A model generated the notes under the pieces. That model searched no databases and was not told the origin of the DNA. It saw only the letters and a list, made by a program, of their open reading frames with translations. A program made the position numbers and the translations under genes. Positions 1-10,793 of a stretch of DNA of 64,000 nucleotides are shown here, in pieces. The DNA comes from Dryas octopetala (lineage: Eukaryota > Streptophyta > Magnoliopsida > Rosales > Rosaceae): assembly GCA_963921425.1 (NCBI GenBank), contig OY992840.1:14610621-14674620 (forward strand). The letters run 5' to 3'. The stretch's first letter is position 1. Every line of letters begins with the position of its first letter.

Positions 1-118
1 CAGAAAATCTGGAAGGATTTAGTAATATCGTAGATCTATATATTAAGATTTGTATCCACTTCTGTTGGAAATAATTGCTGCATAGTGATCAGCCTGAATT
101 TGGTTTATTTGGTTGCAG

Positions 119-1059
119 GGATATAATTCTCTTAAAGACTTCTTCCCAACAATGGAAATGAAGCCAAACCCTCAGTGTTCAAATTTTGCTTGTCTGGAAC
201 GGCAGGTAAAACAACTCAGATCCAGCCTTGGTGCACCCAAACTGGATCTATGGATTTTCACACATTAGGTTACTTACTTTCACTATTGATGCTAGAGACA
301 ATAACAACTGTGCAGAAAGAATACTTGCTTGTCAAGCCGGCTAGGGATGCTGCAACGAAAGCAAAGATGGAAGCTGAAGCATCTTCAGCTACAGAATCTC
401 CAGTTCATCTTGATAATGAATGGGAAATAAGGTGCATATACCAATAATGGACTGTTTTTGTCATATTACACTAATCCCTAGGACTTTATGAAAAAACAAA
501 GTTGTCACATTCAGGATATTTTTCAGACTTGTGTTTAAAAACTGAATTGCATTTAAGGGGAATAGCTTATGGAAATGAAGGAATAAGACCTATGGCAACC
601 ATACTTTCATTGATTATAAACCTAATAACATTTATCCTTTGATTTGTATTATTTTTGCAGTGTTGTTGATGATAGCGAGCTTGATAGGATAGATGCCAAA
701 TGTTCAGGTAATTTATCCTTTTCACGTTTCAACTTTTTACCAATTAGATGGATTTCACTGAAATTTCATTTCTCTGGCAGCACAATGATTCTTTAGTATG
801 ACTTTTCCTTATGAAAGTGAAAGTAGTTAGAGAAAATAAATATATAACTATATGAATAAGCAACTAATTCAAAATAATGTTTATTTGTCACTTATTTATT
901 CCTTGATCCGTCTTTTGATTTCAGATGCTCTTCCAGAAGGTCTTGTTCGTGAGCTTCCTAGTGCTGATGAGTTCCAAAAACCCGCCTGCTGAAGCCCCAG
1001 ATACTACTATTGATGACCTAGAAGATCTTCGAAAGCAACTTGATGCCCTTAATTCTTAA
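119..1059 (+). CDS. UBA5: UBA5, UFM1-activating enzyme, 3' exons only, with a frameshift
   Basis: C-terminal part of the E1-like enzyme that activates the ubiquitin-like modifier UFM1; the adenylation core lies outside the window. Exons read as 119-205, 316-431, 661-707 and 925-1059. The first encodes a stretch around [13 protein letters not shown], which carries the CxxxxC pair typical of the zinc site of the family. Later exons give DNEWEIS, VVDDSE and [17 protein letters not shown], ending in an acidic tail with [15 protein letters not shown], as in plant UBA5. Oddity: in the last exon the frame of [20 protein letters not shown] runs into TGA at 990-992, while the expected tail lies one frame over and ends at TAA 1057-1059. 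A single extra base near 978-983 (an A5C3 run) explains this. It is either a sequencing or assembly error or a real truncation that removes the acidic tail. Confidence 0.85.
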
Positions 1060-1448
1060 ATACATACAATCATAGATGTTCTTTTTGTTGTAGTCCATTG
1101 CTTTAGCAATCTGAGTTGATTTGTAGCTTTCATTGTTTATAGTCAGTCACACCCTGAAGTGGGTGTACATGAGGTGGATAATACTAATTTCCATAGATCC
1201 AAGATGCAGTTTTCTGAATGTCACATTAACTGAGATTTTTTTTGTTAAATTCTCAAATTTCTTAAACAGTTGAAACTTGAAACTTTCAAATATTACATTT
1301 GGTTTGGTTTTTATCAAATCCATCTATATTGTGACTAAATTTTCTTTTTCTTGGTTTTGTTAACCAACTTAACCTCGTTTCCTTTGGTTTTTCGTACACC
1401 AAAAAATCTCAATTTTCTTTCTTTTTGATAAAGTATCTTTGTGCCCCA

Positions 1449-1648
1449 NNNNNNNNNNNNNNNNNNNNNNNNNNNNNNNNNNNNNNNNNNNNNNNNNNNN
1501 NNNNNNNNNNNNNNNNNNNNNNNNNNNNNNNNNNNNNNNNNNNNNNNNNNNNNNNNNNNNNNNNNNNNNNNNNNNNNNNNNNNNNNNNNNNNNNNNNNNN
1601 NNNNNNNNNNNNNNNNNNNNNNNNNNNNNNNNNNNNNNNNNNNNNNNN
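1449..1648. other. Assembly gap of 200 N
   Basis: Exactly 200 N, so the size may be a placeholder. The left border is AT-rich unique-looking DNA ending in CCCCA, and the right border is C-rich low-complexity DNA. The gap therefore falls inside or at the edge of the C-rich repeat described next. Translations spanning it are meaningless. Confidence 0.98.
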
Positions 1649-2128
1649 CCCACCCCCTCCCCCTCACCCAAACCCGACCCCCTCCCCCTATCACCCAGCC
1701 CCGACCCACCTCCCTCCCCCCCGCCCAGCCCCCCGCCCTACCCAGCGCCGCCCCTCAATCTCCCTTCCCCTCCCCGCCCTGCACCCCTTACCCAAAAAAA
1801 AATTTATTTTTATTTTTAATTTTTTAAATTTGTTTATTAAAAAAAATTTATTATTTTTTATTAAAAAAAATATATATTATTTTTTATTCAAAAAAAATTT
1901 ATTTTTTTTTTAAATTTAAGGAAAAGACGAAAATACCCCTGCTATTTTGACAGAAAAACTAACGGAGGTACTATTTTGACACAAAATGAAAGTTGAGGTA
2001 CTTTTTTGCAAGGTTTTAAAGTTGGGGTACTAAATTGATACAAAATGAAAGTTGAGGTACTTTTTTGCAAGGTTTTAAAGTTGAGGTACTAAATTGAAAC
2101 AACATATAAAATTGAGGTACTAAAATTG
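1649..2128. mobile_element. C-rich repeat, likely the right half of a MULE-like non-autonomous element
   Basis: About 145 bp of almost pure C with a few T and A (1649-1795), then A/T-rich runs, then the phrase AAAAGACGAAAATACCCC and a terminal region made of repeated GAGGTACT motifs. The architecture (C-rich core, A/T shoulders, a shoulder phrase similar to AAAAGACGAAATTATCCC) is the same as in the complete element at 52102-53464. The left terminus is not visible to the left of the gap, so the element is truncated or its left half is hidden in the N run. Confidence 0.55.
1981..2098. repeat. Two tandem copies of a 59-bp unit
   Basis: Unit starts at 1981 and 2040; each contains ACAAAATGAAAGTTGAGG, a TTTTTTGCAAGG motif and GGTACTAAATTGA. 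The copies differ by a few bases. A partial third, degraded unit follows from 2099. They form the subterminal part of the C-rich repeat. Confidence 0.9.
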
Positions 2129-2440
2129 TTATTTGCTCAAAAAAAAATGCTTCGTCCTACGTGGCGACTTACCTCGCGCGCGCAACGAACCCTACTTTGC
2201 AGGTGGCATGGCCGCTTCAGAAATGAAACAAACCGAACTTCAATACATTCCTGAAACCCTAATTGAAACAAAGGCCCAATTACCCTCAGAACTCGTCTAC
2301 GCCGGTTCACACGGTTCACACAGTTCACGACAGCTTCCGCTCACCTCAGAACTTGTTTTCAGTAGTTTCCATTTTATTTGGAATTCATTGATTTTCTTCA
2401 TTCGCAAAAAAACTAGAAAAAAAAAAAAAGACAAAGGAAA

Positions 2441-5400
2441 ATGTCTGCTGTTGAAGAAGTATTAGAGAAAACGAATGCTCAAAGTGTTCCTGAAGTGAAA
2501 GAAGCAGAAGCAGAAGTTGAAGAGGACGAGGATGAAGAACTTTCGTGGACATCGGACTCGGACATTGGAGATGCATTGGACTATTTGGACTCCAAGGACG
2601 ATGACGAAGCAGTAGAAGGTGGTTTCAAAATCAATTCGAGACGTCCCAATGCTCATGGAGGCATTCACTCTCGCCCTAATAACTCAACCCTTCAGCCTCT
2701 CGCTAATCGCAACCAGAAGTTCACTACTCACATCCGAGCTTCACCTTTAGAGGTACACTTGCAATCCAAAACAGAATTTTCAAAATTTTCAATTGTTTTT
2801 ATTGTTGGTGTACTTAAAACTTCTTAGCTGAAATACCCTTTTCATTATTTGGTTCTACTTCTGTTTATTATTTCATTACCAATTACGAGAATCAGTGGTG
2901 TATGTAAAACTTCTTAGCTGAAATACCCTTCATATTTTTTGGTTGGATTAATTAGATTAGAGATTTAGAACTGCTAATTTGCTTTAAAGATTGTTGGGCT
3001 CTGCGTGTGTAGGAATGGGAAGGCAGGTTGAATGTTGGCATGTCCAACTCTGTGACAACTGCCATCCGTGGGAGTGTTCGAGACATGGCCATTGGCAGAA
3101 CGAAAACCACCGAGAAAGCGGATCGTGCAACTGTTGAGCAGGTGAAAGACAACATATTTTATTCGTGGGTTCTCTTTAACCATTCCGACTGTGTATTTTA
3201 GCTGATTGGTTTTTTATTTTCACCAGGCCATTGATCCTAGAACTCGGATGGCTTTATTCAAAATGCTGAATAGTGGTGTATTTAATGATATCAATGGCTG
3301 CATTTCTACTGGGAAAGAAGTAAGTATTGCATTACCCTTATTTTAACACCTGAAGTAATTTGTTCACTTGGTGTTAATCTTTCTAGAGTGATGATAACTT
3401 CTGAATCTTCTAGTTTCGTCTGATACATGATTTTTGCATTTGGGGTCTCATCATGGAATTATTCTTTCTTCTTGAACAGGCAAATGTTTATCATGCAACA
3501 AAATCTGATGGCCAGGAATTGGCAATCAAAGTGTTCAAAACATCTATTCTGGTTTTTAAGTATGTTGCTTTTTATACAATTTCATTGTCTAATTGACATT
3601 TTAGCAACTTTGGACTGTTAAAATGCCAAATAATATAAACATACATACACATCCATATAGTTTTTGAGAAATTTGTTTCAGGCCTAGCGTGCTGGATTTG
3701 TACCATATATATGTGCTTATATCAATAGCTTTATAATATGTCTGACTTGTTTTGCTGTCCAAACAACTTCAGGGACAGGGATAGATATGTACAAGGGGAC
3801 TACCGATTCAGACATGGATACTGCAAGCACAATCCTAGGAAAATGGTGAGGACATGGGCTGAGAAAGAAATGAGGAATTTGTTGAGGTAAGACCAAAATT
3901 TTTAATATGGATAAATTTTACTCTTTTGTTAAAATTTTAATACTGCATTCACTCTAGCAGCACTAGTTTAACCTTGTTCAAGTGTGCATATCAATACTCT
4001 TGCCCTCCCCTCTCTCTAATAAATACATATGTGGAAACACAAAGAATTTTATGCATTTTGCGCAGTGGTTTTAGCTCAAACTTACAAAAATTCTCTTTCA
4101 GTCTTGATAGAGCCTCAAGCCTGTGTTTTTATTATGAGGCTGGTTTTGTCATGTGGAATTGCTAATTTATGTGCAATGGTTTGTAAAAAATGCAGGTTAA
4201 AGGCCGAAGGAATTAGGTGCCCAACTCCAATTCTCTTAAGACTTCATGTTCTGGTCATGGAATTCATAGGTATGTATATTGTGCCTATTTGTAAGGAACA
4301 TATATTCTCATGGGTGTGGCAATATCAACTTGATTTGATCATATAGAAAATAAAAATAAAGATAAACTTGATTTGGTTGTTAAGCCCTTGTGACCATGCA
4401 TATATCTTGGAACTTCAAGTGGCTATCTATCTTCACCTGTTTTTTTTTACCCTCTGGTAAGAGTATTGAGTCTAGGCTTTGTAAGGTAACCTTGGCTGTT
4501 GAATTCTATTACAGGGAAGGCAGGTTGGGCAGCACCTCGTCTGAAGGATGCTGCATTATCACTAGACAAACTGCGAGAAGGTTATATGGAGGTGTGCTTA
4601 AATCCTTGATGACAATATTGTATGTGATAATAATTACAATACCAGAACCTTTTGGCTAAGAAAGTGGCAACAGATGTACAGGACTTAAAAGCTCTCAATT
4701 GTTTTTTTTTCTTCTTTCTGTTGCTAGTCTTGGTGAGGCTCATTGTGAAAGTGCAGCCCACATAAAGCCAACCTTTCTAGACCTGTTTTTGGATTGTATA
4801 TGCTGGATTTATAATTTGGCTGGCTCGGGTTTGAGGAGCCATACTAGTGTTCATTGGGAATAGCTTAGTCTTATAATTTGTTAAGTTCTTGCTTTCTACT
4901 CTATAGATTATTATTGAGAAACCTTTAATATTAAGTAATTTTATGCTAGTAAAAAGGTTATATTTGATTATTTTTTTTTGTTACTGGAATGACGTCGTAG
5001 TGATTCTTTGCAGATGATTATTGCTATGCGAATGTTATATCAGAAGTGCAAACTGGTGCATGGAGACCTCAGTGAATACAACATACTTTATTTTGAGGTG
5101 TGTGTTGCAATCAATCACTTTAAAGTTTGAACTCATTGTACATGATAGTATGCAATGTTATTTATATATTCCCTTCCTCTTTGGCAGGGTCACTTGTACA
5201 TTATTGATGTTTCTCAAGCAGTTGATCTGGACCACCCTCATGCCCTTGATTTCCTACGTGAAGATTGTGTCCATGTATCTGTAAGTTCTTACCAGCTAAA
5301 CTTTTTGTTCTCTTCTCTTTTTAAAAAACATAAGTAATGTATTCAGTGCTATGAACTTATCATGCATTTGGTGGCACACAGGATTTCTTTAAAAAACATG

Positions 5401-6204
5401 GTGTAGCTGTTATGACAATTCGGGAGCTCTTTGATTTTATAGTTGATCCATGTATTGCTGATGATGCGGTGGACAGTTACCTGGATCTGGTTTGATTCTA
5501 TCCTTTTGCTTTCAAATGTTTAAAGAACTTAGTTAAGATCTCTATTTGATTGGCTTTGTCTTCAGGTGCAACAAAAAGTTGTGGCAAGAGGAGATGTATC
5601 TGCAGAGGAAGAAATTGCAGACAAAGTATTTGTGCAGGTGACGATAATATAACTATATCATTGAAGTTGCTTATATATATAAACATGAATGCATTAGTGT
5701 GATTGCGGGCACGCAAACTTTTTAGATATTCATTTGTTTTTCTTCTCCTGTTTCCAGTCATACATTCCGAAGACACTAGAAGATGTGAAGAATGCTGAGG
5801 AGGATGTAATACGGTTAACCAGTGGTGGGGACACTAGAGACATGTACTATAAAACTATTACAGGACTAAAGCAGGCCCTTTCTAAAGACCAACCAGCTCC
5901 ATCTGAGAAAGAGCAGCAACAGGATGATAATGCTGTAGTGAAGTCTTCTGTGAATGCGAATGATCATTCTGAAGCTTCTGAGACTGAATCCGACTCTGAT
6001 ACAGATGAAGAAAACTCAAGCGACTCAGAAGGGGGGAGTTCCTCACCAAGAAATAAGGCACAGGATCCTCTTGATAAGAAAGCTGCTAGGAAAGAGAACA
6101 AGAAGAAAGTCAAAGAAGAGAAGAGGGAATCCCGTAAAACCAAAGTGCCAAAGGCTCTAAAGAAAAGAAAGAAGAAGATGGCCAAAGCCCACAAGACCAG
6201 GTAG
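2441..6204 (+). CDS. RIO1: RIO1 atypical serine/threonine kinase (40S ribosome maturation)
   Basis: Predicted 560 aa from 12 exons: 2441-2752, 3013-3141, 3227-3319, 3480-3559, 3773-3886, 4196-4269, 4515-4591, 5014-5097, 5188-5280, 5382-5489, 5566-5637 and 5758-6204. RIO1 is a cytoplasmic kinase/ATPase needed for late 40S subunit maturation. The order is an acidic N-terminus (about residues 18-60), then the RIO fold with P-loop STGKEANVYHA (about 174-184), the ATP-binding Lys in AIKVF (about 195), catalytic loop HGDLSEYN (Asp about 311, Asn about 315) and metal-binding IIDVSQAV (Asp about 328). The C-terminal exon has an acidic Ser/Asp block followed by a very basic Lys-rich tail, usual in RIO1 and suited to nuclear or nucleolar localisation. 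The start is the first ATG after an A-rich leader. All key residues are present and no breaks are seen. Confidence 0.95.
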
Positions 6205-6883
6205 CTGCGTGTGATGACCTTTAGAGCAAATATATAGAGGCACTGCTTTTGTAGAAAGCATTCAGGAAAAGTTTTTCGTTATTAGACATTAGAAAAAAAG
6301 AAACAAATTTCATTAAGTACAACATATTCTTTAACAGATATATGAGAAATGCAAGCTTTCTTTTTGGTACGAGCATGTCATGATGGTCACTGAAGTTGTG
6401 AGCATCATATTAACTTTCATCTACATAGCCAGAGTTGTATTTTCATTTGGCCTATTTCCTTTCTCAAGGGCTTAGAGTTATATTCAAGAATTTGGCCAAT
6501 TAGAATTAGATATTGAAGGACATTTCAATTCAATAATTTTGATTCCAATTTGATAACAAATGATTAATCCAATTCGATAATAATTTAATGACTAAATATA
6601 AGCATATAATTTATTTGCATTTATACTCTTCCATTCATAAAAGTAATTTAAGTTATTAGGTTTCTATTGAAAATATATTTTACTTTTTTAGATAAAACTA
6701 TTTTTCTTATTTATATAAATTTATGCTTCAAAACAAAAAGTAGATAAATATAATTTAAAAAGATGAGTTATTATATCGACTTCTTTTTTTATAAAGAGAA
6801 AAAGGGTATTTCTCAACCCAAAAAAGGCACTTAAAGATATAATAAAAACTGAAAATATTGCTAACTTAATAGATATATATCTA
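6205..6883. other. RIO1 3' flank, no gene seen
   Basis: AT-rich downstream region of RIO1. No conserved reading frame or repeat ends recognised before the MITE that begins at 6884. Confidence 0.6.
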
Positions 6884-7271
6884 GGTTTTTTTATATTTTA
6901 CCTACCTGAACTTTAGGCTCAATCTCACTTCACTACTTAAAAAAATGTCTTAATTTACCACATGAATTAAAATTTGTTATAATGTACCAATCTAGCTAAT
7001 TTTGTCTAAATTTTTGTTAAAAATAAGAGTGTTTTGGTCTTTTTCAAGTTCTTATTGTTAGAAAAAAAAAATAGTTTTTTTATACTTTATTTACTTTGAT
7101 ACAATAAAAAACTGACTTAAAAAGACTAAAATATTTTTATTTTTAACAAAAGTTTAGACAGGTGGTACATTGCAACAAATTTTTAATTCAGATGGTAAAT
7201 TAAAATAATTTTTTTTAAGTAGTAAAATAAAATTAACCTCAAAATTTAAATGGACAAAGTATAATAAAGCC
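6884..7271. mobile_element. MITE with long terminal inverted repeats (MULE-like)
   Basis: About 388 bp. The left end reads GGTTTTTTTATATTTTACC and the right end is its approximate inverse (reverse complement begins GGCTTTATTATACTTTGTCC). Complementarity continues inwards for about 150 bp, for example TACCAATCTAGC against the inverse of CAGGTGGTACA. Flanks are TA-rich on both sides, so the target duplication cannot be called cleanly. A (TA)n run follows at 7272-7293. Confidence 0.7.
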
Positions 7272-7354
7272 ATATATATATATATATATATATTAACTAC
7301 ACGTCTGAATTGGTTGACTGCCCATCTTAATCTTTAGTATACGACAAAACTTTT

Positions 7355-7370
7355 CCCCCCCCCCCCCCGG
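7355..7370. repeat. Homopolymer C tract
   Basis: About 15-16 C in a row, roughly 220 bp upstream of the start codon of the next gene. Length is likely to vary or be miscalled. Confidence 0.85.
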
Positions 7371-7587
7371 GTCTCAGACTTGGCCCACAACTAAAGCCCA
7401 GACTCCAGAGGGATAGACAATCGAGACGTCATCGTATTGTAGTACCAAAACCAAACACCTTAAACGCCGTCGTTTTTCACCCTTTACTGATATCCGCACC
7501 AGTTCTATTGTAACTGCAAAAATCGCAGCAACGGCTGCTTCTGCTTAAACCCAAAACAATTCTTCTTCTTCTTCGTGGGACGCGAAA

Positions 7588-9639
7588 ATGTTGAACCCTG
7601 CGGAGCAAACCCTAGCAGTAGCAGCAGCATCAGAGGAAGAAGAAGCAGAACAGAGAGGGTCTGATAACGACAACACAAGCGAGCAGTCCCAAGAATGGGA
7701 GACCATGGCTCGAGCTTGGCTCTGCTCGTTCCCCGAGGCCAAAGCCGTGTCCATGGCCGAGGTCGAGGCCTGGATAGACTCCAACTTCGATTTCATACCC
7801 GAAGGCATCAAATCCATGCCTCGTGCCGACCTCTGTCAGCGCCTTATTTCCATTCAGAATTGCATGAGACTCCCCAATCAGGTCCTCATTCTTTAATACT
7901 GTTTTAATTTTTTTGTTAATTATTAGGTTTAAACCATTTTTCGGTTTTTGATTTTGTTAAATATGGTATCTTTGTGTAATTATACTGTTTGGGCCATAAA
8001 TCCAAACATATACCAATTGGGTTTAATACGATGAGATTTTTGGGGTGTAGTAACGCTCTGTAATCTGTAATTATAAAATGGGAAATTAGTTTAAGCCCTT
8101 AATTGCATTTATGACTAGCGATTTATTGGTTTGGGACCTGGGATTATATCATTATAGTCACACTGTCACTCTGACAGTGAAGTGCACCAAGTGGTTCGCT
8201 TAAAGTTGTAGACTTTGTAGGTGCTCTCTGGAAATTAACAAGGCAATTGAGGTTGTGGGTAGAATTAAAATGACCCATGATTTAGGGAATAACACCAATA
8301 AGGTTTGAATCGGAAATGTGGTTTAACATGTTTGGTTTTCAATTTTAGGGTGATGCTCTTCTTATAGAATGCATTAGTGTTGACATCGTTTGTGTAATAT
8401 TATTATGGCAGGACAAAGAAGAAAACCAACTTGATACACCTCACGCTCGATTTCAACGCACGGATCAATGGAGACCGGTGTATTTGTGGTTAGAGACTTT
8501 ACAAAAAGACGAGGTGGTTAAGTCCAAAGATATATCTGACTGGCTAGCTGCGAACCCAAAGATCCAAGAACAGTTGTGCTCCAGACATTCCCGGTATCAT
8601 TTGATGCACTACATCAAGAAATGCCATATGAAGATACTGAAGAGGCGGGAAAAGAAGAAGGTATTGAATACTTCTTGTTTTAGCTCAATTAGCATAGAAA
8701 TTTTCAAGCGTCTGTTTGAAGATGCAGATGCTTCCTACACATCAGTAAGATTTTTTGTCTCAGTAGCTCTTCTTCCTTGTGATTGTGGCCTCAAAAGATC
8801 ATTGTCATTATTAGACTTGGGAAGTATTTTTTAATTGATACATCCATTAACACCGTTATAAGCTACAAGTTGGTGAATGCATCGACTAAATGATCATGAT
8901 CTAATCAAAAGTTTCACTTGACTGATATGTATATCTTTAAGCTATATAAATAAATTACATACTTGCATTGCTCTTGTTGAACAGGGTGTCCAGCAGCCTG
9001 ACAGACCAGCGCCTCTAAAGGTTCACAAAGATGTGATGATGAAACAACCAGCTCTGCTGCCACGTATGAATCATTTATAGAGTTATTCTATATAGTTTAG
9101 GGGATATTTGAATGCTTACTGTAAATGGAATGACCGGTGTGCTTTTCGTTTGAGGCACAACAGAATTCTCTTAGTTTGGCTGCATTATAAAGAATGAAGC
9201 CATCACCCAAAATAGACAGCAACATTTGAAAGTCCAGCAAGTCTTGAGACCGAAAACTGTTTAAGCAACAAAATAAACTCAGTTTAGAGGCTTTAAGTTG
9301 CCATCTGGACTATGTTACATGTTGTGCCACATGCTGCATTTTTCTTTCATTTTGTGTTTTGACCCAATTTTGTTGGTTCAATCTGCTCCCCAGCTCCACT
9401 TTCTATAGGAAATTCATTAATCAATGTACCTAAAGATGGTGATGTATATTTGACAAAACGAAAGGAAGCATTTCAGAAATTTGAGATGTAAGTCAACATT
9501 GATCTTTATTGTTGCATCTTATGCTGCAGAAATTATATTACTATTCTTTGACTACTTATGTTCATGAGATTTCAGCTTAGTGGAGTTGGAGAAGCTGCTT
9601 TCCCCCACCTTTTTAAAGCGTCAAGATGGAAACAGATGA
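7588..9639 (+). CDS. Conserved plant protein of unknown function
   Basis: Predicted 259 aa from five exons: 7588-7881, 8412-8660, 8985-9063, 9394-9487 and 9576-9639. I do not recognise a named family. The N-terminus is Glu-rich and low-complexity (about residues 10-35). Next comes a helical segment, ETMARAWLCSFPEAKAVSM, followed by AEVEAWIDSNFDFIPEGI. Exon 2 has the strongly patterned segment HARFQRTDQWRPVYLWLE, then SRYHLMHYIKKCHMKILKRR ending in a Lys/Arg cluster that may act as a nuclear signal. The C-terminus is a short coiled-coil-like stretch, FQKFEILVELEKLLSPTF. The pattern looks like a small nuclear or chromatin-associated plant protein, but that is a guess. The stop lies inside a 36-bp tandem duplication; see findings. 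Confidence 0.8.
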
Positions 9640-9674
9640 AGGATCTTTTTAAAGCGTCAAGATGGAAACAGATG
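9609..9674 (+). repeat. 36-bp-period tandem duplication across the stop codon of the preceding gene
   Basis: A 30-bp segment beginning CTTTTTAAAGCGTCAAGATG occurs at 9609-9638 and again at 9645-9674 with no mismatch. The period is 36, a multiple of three. The first copy ends in AGATGA (stop) and the second in AGATGG (open). Confidence 0.95.
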
Positions 9675-10793
9675 GAAACTTGTGCCTCTGCCCAGCCTGC
9701 GCATATGTATTCTGTAATCTAGCAAGGGCTTTGATGCTTGGTTAAAAGTTTTTCGTTTTTAACTGATCCAAATTATATTTCTCTCTAGGAAAAGCCAGAT
9801 TTGTATCTGTAAAACAAGCTTTGCACGAGCTAAGTCATAAATTATTTTTCCTTGTTAATCTTACCAACACTTCTAGATAAATGAATCATTAACCTCTATA
9901 CACACTGGCTCTTAATTTCGACGACCGAAGACTTCATAACTACAAAACACACGAGAGGCCAAGAAAGATGCGTACTTGAAACAAAATTGCTAGAGTTCCA
10001 CTACTTTATGTTCAAGTAGTTAATCTATAGATTATGTACAAGATAACATCACTGCTAGACGTGTGGGATTCACCTATGTACTGGGTCCCACCTATTTTAA
10101 AGGTGGTATATAATGTGGTCCAAATAGTTTTATTAGTTTAACAGAATATGCTTTGATCAATCTATCTTTCCATATGCATGGAAGCATATGCCGAATTATG
10201 CATGGACTTGAGCATATGCCGAATTATGCTTAGGGACGGCCCTGTATTTGGTTTGCGTTTACATTTAAATTTGCTTATTCTACTAATTTGGTTATACAGA
10301 AGCACCATTTGTCAGTTCATTTGCAAGCTTATAAAGTTATAAGAATGGTCTATTCGCCATGAGGTTACTTGGAAATTTTGGAATTCTAATTTATTAAGAT
10401 TTAATTATTACCTGGCAAAACCGCAAAAGAGTATGGAAAAAGATTGACTATATCTCTCTCTCTCTCTAGAAAGTCAATGGCACGTCGGCATCTTGATCCC
10501 ATCTTTTTCTTTTCTTTACGTCTGAAGTCTGAACTGAAACCAATACCAAAATTATTAGAAAAAGAAAAAAAGAAATAACTACATTAACACAAGAATCTGG
10601 CCAAAAAAGAAAACTACAATATTTATACAAGTATACAGCCAAAGGTTGACAATACGGCAAAGACTGAAAAAGAGTGTTAAAGACAGATTCGGTTGGCCTG
10701 CTATAAATCTGACTGAGACATCAATGCTAAACATATTGGGGTTTGATCATTTTGGACCGGGCCACACGCATTACGGGCGTTCCACAAGCACAG
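9675..10793. promoter_or_regulatory. Upstream region of phosphatase A; part of the duplicated unit
   Basis: No gene seen. Parts are shared with other units of the cluster. The segment around 9880-10330 (including CCGAATTATGC and CACCATTTGTCAG) has relatives at 21060-21290 and 29888-29990. The segment 10470-10750, including AAAGTCAATGGCACGTC and ACTGGGGTTTGATCA-type motifs, matches the regions before copies B and C. A short tandem repeat of GCATATGCCGAATTATGC lies at about 10179-10228. CT-repeat at 10453-10467. Confidence 0.7.

Noticed and set aside
1335..1913. Several open frames across the N run and Pro-rich frames after it
   Set aside because: They are made of N and C-rich low-complexity sequence; no protein support.
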